Assembly: GCF_949628215.1 (NCBI RefSeq)
Contig: NC_134286.1
Span: forward strand, 2,728,001 to 2,792,000
Length of the DNA: 64,000 nucleotides
Direction: 5' to 3'
From: Phalacrocorax aristotelis
Taxonomy: Eukaryota; Chordata; Aves; Suliformes; Phalacrocoracidae
Below the pieces are notes generated by a model, which had not been told where the DNA came from, made no database searches, and worked only from the letters and a program-made list of their open reading frames with translations. The position numbers were made by a program, and so were the translations under genes. Positions 47,301 through 59,300 of the stretch are shown in pieces (the first letter of the stretch is position 1; each line of letters opens with the position of its first letter).

Positions 47301-50300
47301 ATACTTCTTAGCTGAGAGGACGTGCTATGGATAATGTGCTGTGGAGGCCACCACCTATCTTAACACCTCTTGGCATGTATATGGGTTGCTTTCCTGTCCT
47401 GGTCACAGCTGGTGCTTCAAGCCAGTCTGCCAGACCCAGGCGCACTTCTGCAAGCCGAGGATCTACTGCTCTGCGGACTTGTCTGCATGTGATATAAAAT
47501 ATGAAGAGACTTACCATTATGTCCCCCGTGAAAGGATGTTTTAATGCAATAAAACTCCGTGTGGATGGCCTTACCGAATACAAGTGGAAATCAGATCTCA
47601 GAAACGTAAATCCATTTTGCTATTGCTGGTACAATATTTAGAACAAAATGTTTCTGTCCAGGTTAAAATATAAAAAATGGAGCTTCGACTCTTTGAGTGC
47701 TCAATTGTTTTGACCTTCTAAGATTGCTGGCCTGAAAATGTATTGATTTGAAAAGCTGATGAATTAGGCTAACCACATGTTCCCTGTAACTTGAAGAACC
47801 AATTATCCATGAAAAATTGCAAGGCAGAAGTTTTAATTGGTGCTGCACACTTCTGAAGTGACCTTGGATACGCGGTACCTGAGGAGGTCAGATGTTCCGA
47901 CTGCAGCAGCGGCATTTCTTGGCTCATTGTGCAGCCTTATGAGTGTGCTTGAGCATTTTATTGTCTCTTGGTTGCATGGAGTCAATGGCTTCCTAGCTGT
48001 GCCCAAGCAACATACAGTGCAAGGCTGGTCAGGCTTGGAAATATACAGTGCGAGTCCTACGCTGTCGCATAGTTGAGTTTCTCCAACTCCAAATTGGCTT
48101 TGGTCCCTTGGGTGAAGGGGTACAGCATTCGAGCTGCTCTTAAACTGCACCCATTCTGAGTCCTACGAGAACCTGCTGTAGTGACCAGATACCAGCCAAA
48201 CTCGGAGGAGTCCCATTCACGTTTCTCACGTGGAGAAACAAGTCTCCCATTCCCTCAAACATCTTTTTCTCAGCCGGGCAAAATAGGTAACGTGGGCTTC
48301 TAAGCAGGGAACTCTTGAGCCGAGATGGTTAGAGTTTGGCAAAGTTAAACAATGTGGTGTGATGGGAAGAGTTGGGTGTAGTTAATCACAGGCGTTGCTG
48401 TGTGGCTGTGATAAATGCAATAGAAGGTGAGTTGTTTATCTGTTAGAAAACAGATTCAGCCAGTCTGGTCAACCCATATAGTATCTTATTGTCCTGGTGG
48501 TCCTCCTGATGTTATTGGTCTGGTGTAGGAAGCAAATCACTACCCAGTGAGATGTCTGCAGACAACTAAGAATTGAAGCCTATTTCTTTATAGATGACAA
48601 TGTGTCAATTTTGTGTGCTTAAGTAGAAAAATTTCTTGTTTCTTTTTCTCAGAATCATTGCATGTGCCATGGGCATGAAACGTTATGTGGAGGCCAACAT
48701 CTCTCTGAAGTCTCACACCACAGTCAAATACTTCATGAAGATGTGGAGCAGTGTTAGTGATACCCTCATCTTCATCTTTCTTGGAGTTTCCACCATTGGA
48801 GAAAATCATGAGTGGAACTGGCCATACATTTGCTTCACTGTCATTTTCTGTCTCATTTGGAGAGCACTAGGTATGATGAAATTTTGATTTTATTTTTTAT
48901 ATATATAATTATTTATGGGGGTGAAAAATGTGATTCCATTATACGAGAGAATGCTCCTGCCCCCACCGTCATCCTTTCCTGCTTGCTCTGTCTGTGGTTA
49001 TCCCAGATGAGAATGCACGGACTGCAGTGGGACACCCCAGCCGATGCTTCCCCCCTCCTCCATCGCTTGCTCCTTAGCAAGTCCTGCAGGAAAGGATGAT
49101 GGTGGGGGCAGGAGTGTTCTCTCATTTAATGGAATTTCTTATGCTGTGCACTCACCACAGACAGCACTGGTGCTAAATAGAAATTCTCATAATATCTATT
49201 TTATTGACCCCTAGGGCCTTAGACCTCCTTTGATTGCCGTGATCTCCCCTTACATTTCAGTGTATTTTAGTCCCTTGGTATCCTCACAACAGGGAGGAGA
49301 TTGTAAGTACGTAGCTTGGGATCAGAGAGCTGTGTAGAACCGTGGGGCCTCTGACAGCTTATTCTGAATTGCAGAGATTTAAGGGCTTTAATTCATAACA
49401 AGTCTGTGTACAGCAGCATCCCTAAATGGGAAACTGGAGGAACCCTCAAACAGCTGTTCCTGGAGATGCTGTTCTGCTTTACAGAAGAGGATCTGCCCAG
49501 CTTACTGCTGGGTAGGTGAGAACTGGGATCTAAAATGTGAGGATGCTTCTGCTCCTACTCAAGAACTTCAGATAAGGACTGAGGGTGACAGAATTGCACA
49601 GAATCGGGGAACTGCTGAGGTTGACAGGGCCCTCTCGAGATCATCTGGTCCAACGCCCTGCTTAAGCAGGGTCAGCTAGGCAGGACTGGGTCCAGAAGGC
49701 TTTTGATTATCTCCATGGACAGAGACTCTACAACCTCCCTGGGAAACCTATTGCAGTGTTTGACCAACCTCACGGTAAAAAAGCGACCAAGACTTAGTGA
49801 TAACAAGAGGGAGATAGCTACTTATGAAAATACTTCCCTGGTAATTGTGGCTAAAGGTAATCTTCTTGAGATCAGTTACAATGAAAGCCTGAGTCCTGGT
49901 CCCAGAATACTCTGGGATCCCATTTTCATGCATTGTAAATGACCAGAAACAGAGATGCGCTGTTTTACCATCTTCCCCAGTTGTATCTCGTGCTGGTTTG
50001 GTGCTCAGAGAGGCTGATTCTCCATTGCCTCTTACACTGTGCAGTTACTGTCACCAAAGTGAGCGCAGAGTGCCTGCCTTCCCATTTATGCATGTGTTTA
50101 TATATTTACTATATCTGCAAATATAACAGAGCATGCATTTTGGCAGAGAGTTTGAGAGCTAAACAACATTCAACAGGATTTATGTTTGCAAACCACTGAG
50201 TCAACCAGAGCGAACTCAAACTTGACAGACACTTCAAGAAATTGCTTAAATAGGGTAGGCCATGGTTAGCAAGACATAGCAGAATGGGTTTTATTAGCTG

Positions 50301-53300
50301 TTAATACATGCCAAGGTTTGTTTTAATAACTGTGCACCATAAATGCACTTGGAAACAGGCTTATTAGTCAGTTATGCATACATTCAAATGTTTTATTATG
50401 ATTAAGTGGTTTTCTCTTGTTTACTCAAATGAAAAGAAGTTCTGAGTGAATTTGAGTTCAAAAATTCTTCATTGGAAGACATAAGGAACATAGTAGCATT
50501 ACAAAAGCACACCAAAAACCCTCTGGCTCTCTATACGCAACTCTTCTGATTGCATTCTCAAACTATGCAGCACATTATTAGAGAAGGGCTCAGCGCTGCA
50601 GCCAGGAAAGAAAACCCTCTCTCTGTTCAAAACTCCCCTTGAATTAAATAAGAACGTACAAACCAGGGCTGCAAATCGTCTTGCTCATCTGATCCTGAAT
50701 AGGGTGTCCCTCCTGTGCAGCGCCTTGCTGGAGAGCGTGGGGGTGCCGGGAGGAGGCGAGCGGGGCAGGGCGCTGCACCAAGCCGGCCTGGGAAGCTCCT
50801 GCCGTGGAGGTGGTGGCCGAGGTTAGGCCCTGACCTGCTCAGACCCGTCCAGCAGCTCTGGACGTGCTCACGGCACCGATCCAGAAATGGGAGGCACCCA
50901 CAGGGTCTGCCTGTGGGAAGTGGGGACTTTTGGGTTGCTAGTGTTGGGGTTAGTGTGTAGGCGGTACTCTAGACCTTCATTGGACCCTCCCGGTGCTCAT
51001 AAATGAGAAATGGTCATGCTGAAGCCTGGGGACTGAATTACTTTGATATAAGAGGGGTCTTCTAAAAACCAAAATACATTAATTGCAGGACTGCACTAGC
51101 ATTCTACTGTTATCCAAGCGCTGGGCAGGTTTCCTTCTGCTCTTTCTCAAGGTGTATCTCCAGGAGAAAATATATACTGCTCAAAATGATTAATTTTATG
51201 TCGTCTCTTGGAGCAAACTAGCCTTGAATTAGTTTAGAGGATGCTAATAATAATATATGAGGAAGGATTAAATTAAGACAAAGGCCAGGGTATCAGCTCA
51301 AGGAAATTTTGTTCCTTTAAATTATTGGCGCTGCCTGAGCCCTACAGTAGCTGCAGATGTGATCTGAGGTATGCTTAATTTTATTTATTTGTTTATTGAA
51401 TTACAAAGAACCTTGAAACAGAAGTACTTCACATCTGCTAGTCTGGGCACCAGCTCCCCGGAGCTCTGGAGATGGGGAAGGTCTTGCAAGGTTCAGTTAA
51501 TTGAGTTCCTTATTCCTGAACATCCCCAGCTTTTTGTTTTCTTCAAAGCGGTCTGATGTGCAGTCAAAGTTCAGATCTTTTTAGTTGTACGTGTGTGGGA
51601 AGATGTTTGATATGTACAAGTGCACTATTTTTGAAGTTTATTTCTTTTACAAATACCCTTTAGAAAAGCAATAGCGATGTGGATCCGGCTAATTCCTAGC
51701 AAAAGTCAATGAGAGTCTGTGTCATCAGTTCTCAAAACAGCCATTAATCCTCAGGAAATAAGATGTTTATCATATCCGTGGGTGTTAAGATCACAGCTTA
51801 CTGATTTAAGGCCTGACTTTTTGTACCTTTCTGCATCTGTTTATGTATTTTCAAATGACTATAAATTACATCAATTGCTGTGTCACCTTACGTAGTCTTA
51901 AGTGCACAGTTTAAACCTCTGAGTGAAAGACTTGTGAAGAAAGGACACTTACAGAGGCAGAATGTAGCTACTTATCCAAGCTACTGCCTGGAAACTTTTG
52001 GAAATTGGGGGTAACTTGTGCCTAAATTGTTGCTGATGGTTTGCCTCGAGAGCATTTATAGCCCGAGCAATTCAATCATTTGTTATCACCAAGTAGAACA
52101 AATAAATTAGTATTTCAAATCCGTTCTTGGAATCTGGCTCCGTGTCATTATATGAGCGAAGTTTCGGCTGGCACATGACCACAGAATTGCCCTAAACATT
52201 TTAATTAACTACCATCAAAATAAACGCGCTAACGCATCCTATGTTGCCGATAGTTGTGTGTGTTCGGTATGGAGCTGATGCGTAACACCGAGTCACCAGG
52301 TAAATGGCATGTTCTGGGGATCCGTGGTCGTGGGAGCGGGATGACACTAAAACCCCTCTGCAGAGTTCAGAGTCCTTCTGAAGGAAACATTGGTTTCCCA
52401 GCGGGACTGTGATAAGCACAAGGCTGAGTTAAAAAACCAAGAGAATTTGCTACAAGGTGAGCTACCTAAAGTTTTATAGTCGTGCAAACCCCCAGGACTG
52501 TGGCCAGTCAATGATGTTCATAATCCCCCACATCAGAAATGGGTTGGGGATTGATTTTTATCTGGACAAATCAAATGCAAAGCTGCTGGACCAGGCTGGA
52601 AGAGCAGCCCTTCTCCAGTGGTATATTGGGAATACACCACCTCGGGCCCTGGCCAGTTCCTCGAGATTGGTGTTTACCAGTTCAGTGGTGTTTTACTGTA
52701 AAATATAAGATTATGAGTTTTGTCTAATTCCTCTTTCTGTTTGATGTGCTCCTGTCTGCTTTCCTGATTTTCAGGGGTTCTTGTGCTGACATTCTTTGTG
52801 AACAGATTTCACGTGAACACCATCACCAGCAAAGACCAATTCATTATAGCATACGGGGGTCTCCGAGGAGCCATTTGTTTCTCTCTGGTTTTCTTGCTTC
52901 CTGACTTTCACAGAAAGAAGCTCTTCATTGCAGCAACAACTGTTGTCATCCTCTTCACCGTGTTTGTACAGGTAAAAACAATCTCGGTGTCACCAGCAGA
53001 TGGAAAGAACGAGCATGATTTTTTTTTCCCCAGACAAATAACCAGTACTAAACCATTAGATGGACACAAGGGTTTAGCAGTCATTAAAACTTCCCTTATG
53101 TCGAATGGTTAGCCATATAAAAATTTAAAATTATTACTGAAAGAGGCGGAAGGTGTGGGACAGTGTCACGCAGTCCTGAGGTTGACTAGCAGCTGTTGAC
53201 TTACAATACGTGCTGAGCGTTTTCCATGCCAGCTTGTCTCATCTTTGGTCCATATTGGGGTAGCAGTGGTGAAAATTGTGAAGAATGATGCTGGCATAAA

Positions 53301-56300
53301 TTTTCTCTCTGAAGTAGTGCTTTTACATGTCTTATGTGAGAGCAAAGCCAACTCAAATCAACCTCTCCAACCAATTTGCTCTTTGACCAAGGAAGAACCG
53401 CTTGTTACTGTAGGCCTTGTTGGGAAATGAAAAGCTGCCTGAGCCATGCAGGAACGAAGGTCAGTGTTCCTGGTTCCAGGGGTGAGAAGATGGAAGATAC
53501 TGGAGATGCTCCAAACCCTCAGAACATGGGCAGCGTGAATTTTAAGAGGTTTATGGTTTGGTTGTCTCAGTTTTGGTATTTCACAGGTGGGACAATTTAA
53601 AGGGACCTAATTCTGAAGGAGTGACTTCTTAACGTTTTCTGAGAACAAGTTCCTTTTTACCGGTGCATCCAGCAGCTGACGCAACAACCCTTATTAGCTG
53701 TTTATCAAAATATTTTGTATATATATCTGAGATGTTTTCACATTCGTGCAGCAGAGCAGCTGCAGTTATTTTATGATGATGCAGCAGGAAGGGGATTGCT
53801 TTAACTCTTCCACGGGAAAAAAAAATTGGGTGTGTTACTTGTTATAAAAGCAAGGAAAATCAGAAGCAAATAAAAGTCACCGCACATTTGATTTATTTGC
53901 CTCTAATTTTTCTTTTATAACTGATCCCTAAGCCCTGTTGCTACCTGCTTTCTCTTTCTGCCCTAGTATTCTTGGTTTTTTTCCTACCCAGTGGGAAAGC
54001 TTCTGCAAGGGAGTGCAACCTGCCCACGTCACGGGGTGGCTGTGGACGAGTTAACCCCTGCTGCCAGGGTAGGAGAGGGAGGTGGACCCTCACAGCACTG
54101 GTTCCTCTGAGATACTGGGTTTATTGTTTAAATTACAAATGTACTATTTTTTCTTTCTTCCTTTTTTTTTTTTAAAAGACTGATTTCTGCCGTGGGTGTT
54201 TTTGCAAAGCCCAGTCATACGGAAAAGCTGTAGGAGCCCCTGCAGCTTGAGCTGCTCCTGGGCAGCTTGCGGGAGGTGCCACATCTGACCCCTGCCTGCA
54301 GCCCCACAGCTGGCAAGGACCCAGGCTGGTCAGCCCGCAGCTGGGGCAGGGCAGAACTTGGTGCCGATATGGCTCGCCTTACTAATGTGCTCTTATTTTG
54401 CACGGATTCTTAGTTAGCACCCCTCCAGGTGTATGATGGAGAAAGGTTTTCTCTCCCTTAAGCAGAGGCTGAGGCTGTAGGGAGTTATTGTGCGTCGGGG
54501 CGCAGAGAAGCCCTGCCCGGGAGGAGCGGGCGGGCAGCAGCGCTCGGCATTGCTGTGACATCTAGTGGTAAAAGCACTCTTGCAGCCTTCTGTGGGATGA
54601 AGATTTTGGATGTGTCTCCCTGCTGTTCTCTGCCCAGCAGCACGTCTGTAAGGGCGAGGCTCCTTTCGGGGTTTCACTGAAATATACCTTCTAGTTCACC
54701 TGGGAAACGCTGTCACATTTGAAGGAGGGTGTGGTGGACAAACTGGGGTCGTCTGGTCCCAAAATGAGCAAGGCTGATGTGCACCTGGTGTGCTTTATCC
54801 CCAGAAGTTAAGATTGGGTCTCCATAGGGCCGGAGCAAGTGGGATGGGGGTCTGGGGAAGATGCTGTGCCGAGAAGCTCCCTGGGAGCTCCTGCTCAAGG
54901 GCGTGAGGTCCATGCAGAGCTGCTGGCCCAGGGCTGCCCTCCTCCTGCCCTCGGATGGAGGGAGCAGAGCAGCTGCTGGGGCCTTGGGAGATGGTGAGTC
55001 ACGGTGACAGCTGCCCCGTGGCTGAGCATTACTCCACAAGAGCAAATTCCTTCTGCTTGGCCTCCCTGAACGCCTCAGGTTTGGGTGTCAGGCACTTGGG
55101 CAATGTGGACGGTTGGAGTTGACTCTCTGCTTCCCCACATCCACCTAATCCACATCATGAGCTGAAAAAATGGTCAACAAGTGTGACGTGCCGATGGGCT
55201 CGGCGCTGAGACCCGCAGGGCAGCTGGACCGGGCGCAGTTTTCAGACTGAATGGAGAGAGCAGGGGCCGGGGTGGGGGGAAGCCTACTTAGGTGGAGGTT
55301 GACAAGTTTTAAGATGCAAATGTGGGTCAGAAATTGAAAAGATACGGTCACTAGGCACGTCCGCTCATGCAGAGACGCTCTTGAGTCGCAGACAAAGGTT
55401 GTTCTAAGGCAGCAACTGCATTCTGCCGGGGCTTCGGAAAATCCTTCCCAGGACCAGGAAAAGGGCTTTTGTGTAACCTCAAGGCTCAACTGGTGATGTC
55501 ATCTCCATGCGAAAGGGTGAGAGTTAAACAGGGTCCCCCGTGGGTGTGTGTCGGCGGGGCGACCCCTTGACCTTCAGCCATTCAGCGGGAACATAGCATC
55601 TATAAAGACAGACTTTGCTCAGGCTCCAGATACCTGCACTATGGTGTAGCTGAGGCCACCACGAGAATGGGGGTAGAAGAAAAGTAAACTTGCTTAAACG
55701 CCGAACCAGGAAGATATTGCTGTAGCTCAGCATAGAAAACATAGGTAACTATAACAGCAGCTGGTATTAAGAGGACCCTTCAGAAACCTGGGTCTGCAAA
55801 ATGACTGCTACAGCTTCTGAAGTCCGTGGCGCTGCTGTCAGCCGCATCGAAGGATGGAGGATTGAAGAGCAAATATCTTTAATATCCCAGCATCTTTTGT
55901 GGTGCATGTCACTTCGGGTGGAAAGGACAAGTGAAATATTGGCTACAAACCACGTTCTGTGGATAGAGGCCTTGAGTTGTTGTTTTGTGCAATAACTTTT
56001 CTTGCTATTCACAGCGGTATCGGTACAGACTTGGTGGGGTGTGTCTGTGTTAAGATAGGACAGAAACTAGGAGAGAGGTGATTTGAGCCCTTTTAAGCCG
56101 GTGAAGGCCAGCAAGGCGTCTTGTTGGAGCACAAACCCACTTCATTTTCTTGGAAATCCTGATCACGCTCTCTAAAAACCTCACGCTACACAGAGTAATG
56201 ACCAGCATGTAAGCAGTTGGGCTTGTCCATACATGGGTCTATCAGTGCATTACACAACCCAGGAAACTCATTTATTTTGGCCTAACTCAGTTGCATAAGG

Positions 56301-59300
56301 CTCTTCCCACAACAAGCGTGGTTAATAATTTTGAGAAGGTTGACTGAGCAATTGTTGAGTCCTCAGCGCTGCCAGGCAGGCCTGGGTATGCGCCACGTAG
56401 GCCAGAAAGTCCTCCAAGGAGCTGTGGGCTTGTCTGGAATGTCACAAAAAGCCCTCATTGTTCTGTCTTTCAGTGCGGTTTAGAAATGAAATACCACGTT
56501 CTCTATTGAAGTTCACTCTCTCAGCCTATTGGCCTCTGACCTCTTCCGTGAAATTGTTAGCAAATATAATAATTATGAAGAGGTGGGGTTTTTTTTGTTC
56601 GTTTGCTCCCTACGCTGCCCCGTTAGCTCCTGGATCGCTGGCCGGAGAACAACTTTGTGTGAGCCATGGTAGAGCTGTCGGCATCGGGTGATGCACTTCA
56701 GAGGCGTCATCCCTGGTGGGTGGGGGAGCGTCACAGGGGACCTAGAGGTGTGTTGTGAAATGACACGTGGCCCGAAATGACACGTGGGATTCCTGTAATG
56801 CTCCCAAGATCAGGAAGGGCCAAAGGAGTTCAGGTGTTTCTAAATTTGGGATTCCTGGTCACAGAACTCCAAAATGCCACTTTAAAATGAAAACAGACAC
56901 AGCTGATTTTCCAGTGGAGGCAAGAGTCCAAAGTCTCTACTTAATTTTTGTAATATCTGTTATTTCTGAATTTGTGAGTTTTATGTTGTTTACTTGGAAT
57001 AGCAATGCATTTTTTATTGCTATTAGCTATTAAAATGACACATTAATTGTTTCTGCAATTAAAAATGTGTTCAGCTCTCCTCCGTGCCAGCACTTGTGAC
57101 ATTCAGAAGTCATAAACATCAACTACTCCATCATTTTTGCTGTAAACATGTCCTAGAAAAGTCATTTCATACCAAAGCCAGGCTAAGAAACACATCACAG
57201 CAGCATTTAGAAGCTCTCGAGGCTTAAAGGACATTAAAACTCTTCCCTTGCCCCTTCCCACCAGGTGGATACTTTGATTAGTAAACTTAGCCACCGGCTA
57301 GCCATCAGAGACGGTTGGAGTAATGATCTGTGACACATAATACTCAGAAAGTTAGCAGAGAAATGCTGGCAGAGGCTGCGCCCTGTGAAGTCTCAAGGAC
57401 CATCGTCGTTTCAGGCATTTGAACTTTGAACGTTTCAAGCCCCTTTCCGTCTGGTAGGCCACAAGCAATAGCAAACCACAGGCTTGACCTTGAAGTTATT
57501 GGTTGACTTTTTGTGGTCTTTGAGATGCCAGATGATGAGAGCGGAGCATTCCTCCTCTCTGCCTAGCCCCATCCCGAAGCCCGTATGTGAGCTCCTGGTG
57601 AGACTAAGAACGCATCATGTAAAGAAAGGCTGATTTTTTGTGTTTGTGGTTGTGCTGCAGGGAATGACAATCCGTCCTCTTGTCGACTTGTTGGCTGTCA
57701 AGAGGAAAAGAGAGAGTGCTCCCACAGTGGGAGAGCAGATCCATATTCGGGTAAGTGATGCGTCCGTCGTCGACACGCAGCCAGAGCTTTCCAATATGCT
57801 TTGCTGATAGCAGTACGGTCCTTCTGGTATGTGGCGAGCCTCCAGGGACGCCACAGGCCTGCGATTTTAGCCGAGTCCTCTGCAGGGCAGTCCCTTTCCA
57901 GGTTTGAAGCCCTGTGCAGCTTCCTAACCACGGGGGGTTATTTGCATTGGAATAGCAGCCACAGACTTACTCAGGCTGGTGCTGCGTTAGGTGCTGCGCA
58001 AACGTGCCACGGAAGGGTAATCGCTCGCCCAAAAGCTTGTACTCAAACCTAGCCTTTCCTGCTTCTCTGAAAAGAGGGGAAGAAAGAAAATGAGACGTGG
58101 TTGCTCTCAGGGTTGGGATCTTCTGTGTGTTCGAGCGGTCACTTCACCACCATCGGTTTGGATATTTTTGCAAAAAAAATCAGAAAAGGGAGGGTACAGA
58201 AAGCGGAGGGACCCGCCGAACCCAAAGGTGGCATTTAGTTCACCTTGCTCTCCCGTCCAAACTTTGGCCTTTCTAGTTACAGAGGATTCTGCACCGAGGA
58301 ACAAATCGGAGAGGCTTTGCACCAGCTCTCCTTCAGTCTGAGCCTGACAACTCGATAGGGAGCTGTGGCCTGGGGTCGTTAATGCGGTGGTACCCTGCAT
58401 CCGCTGCAAAACATAACGTTTCCGAACCGAATTGTTCATGCCCGGTCACATTTCTGTAGGTATGGCTTCTTCAGGAATATTTCGGTCTCCTTTTTGGGTA
58501 GCTAGAAATAAAGACATTAGGTCTGAGAACATTTATAAAACCAGTTTGGCATCCTCACAATTAGGTTGTATTACAGGGCTTTGTCTGAGGTTAACAGAAC
58601 AGTTCAATAGGCTGAAGAGGCTTTTCCTGCCATGAACAGAGAATACTTTCTTCTTTTGTTAGCGTGTGAATAGTAAATCATCTCTGGAAATGTGTTTATT
58701 AGGAAATGTGAGCTGAAAACGGCTGTGTACCAATTAAGTTAAGTAGGGAAGGTAATGCAGATAGTTGGAAGCCAGGCACGCAGAAGGCAGAAGCTTTCTT
58801 CCTCGAATTTATTTCTCCGTCCGGATTGTCGGGACGTTCTTGCTCTCAGGAGCGATGACCAGCGTGGGGCGGGGGGGGGGGCATTTGTTGGTGCTCAGGC
58901 AGCAGCTAATAGCAATGTGAGGACTCTAAACCTGTACCAGGCTGCAGGGCTGAGCGAACCGCTCTGAAACTTTTCTGCCTCTGACCTCACAAAAAATAAT
59001 TTCTTTTTCAAATTAGAGCTGGACGAAGCTCCAGGGACACCGGTACCTGCGTGTGGAGGGGCATTGACTGTGGTAGAGCAGAGACCTCTCCCGGGTTCGA
59101 GCTGCCAGTAGGAGGGAAAGCGATTTGGGAAATTGCAGAGGTTTAACTTCTAGGTGGAAAAATCAACCTGTCCAGGTTTTTTAATATAATTTTAAACAAC
59201 AGTAATGTTTTTGCATAAGGCATGATACAGCCAATGATTTCATTTAGTGGGAAGCGTCTGGGGAAGGCAGTATTTATTATTCGAGTCGAAGCATCATTTG

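Larger units (their letters stand above)
48871..52774 (+). other. Na+/H+ exchanger intron 4
   Basis: 3.9 kb intron containing a strong inverted repeat (48934-49134), a CR1 LINE fragment (49591-49790) and a GC-richer patch near 50715-50850. No additional exon is supported. Confidence 0.8.

Noticed and set aside
59091-59107. GGGTTCGAGCTGCC, resembling a tRNA B box
   Set aside because: No matching A box, acceptor stem or cloverleaf could be found around it.
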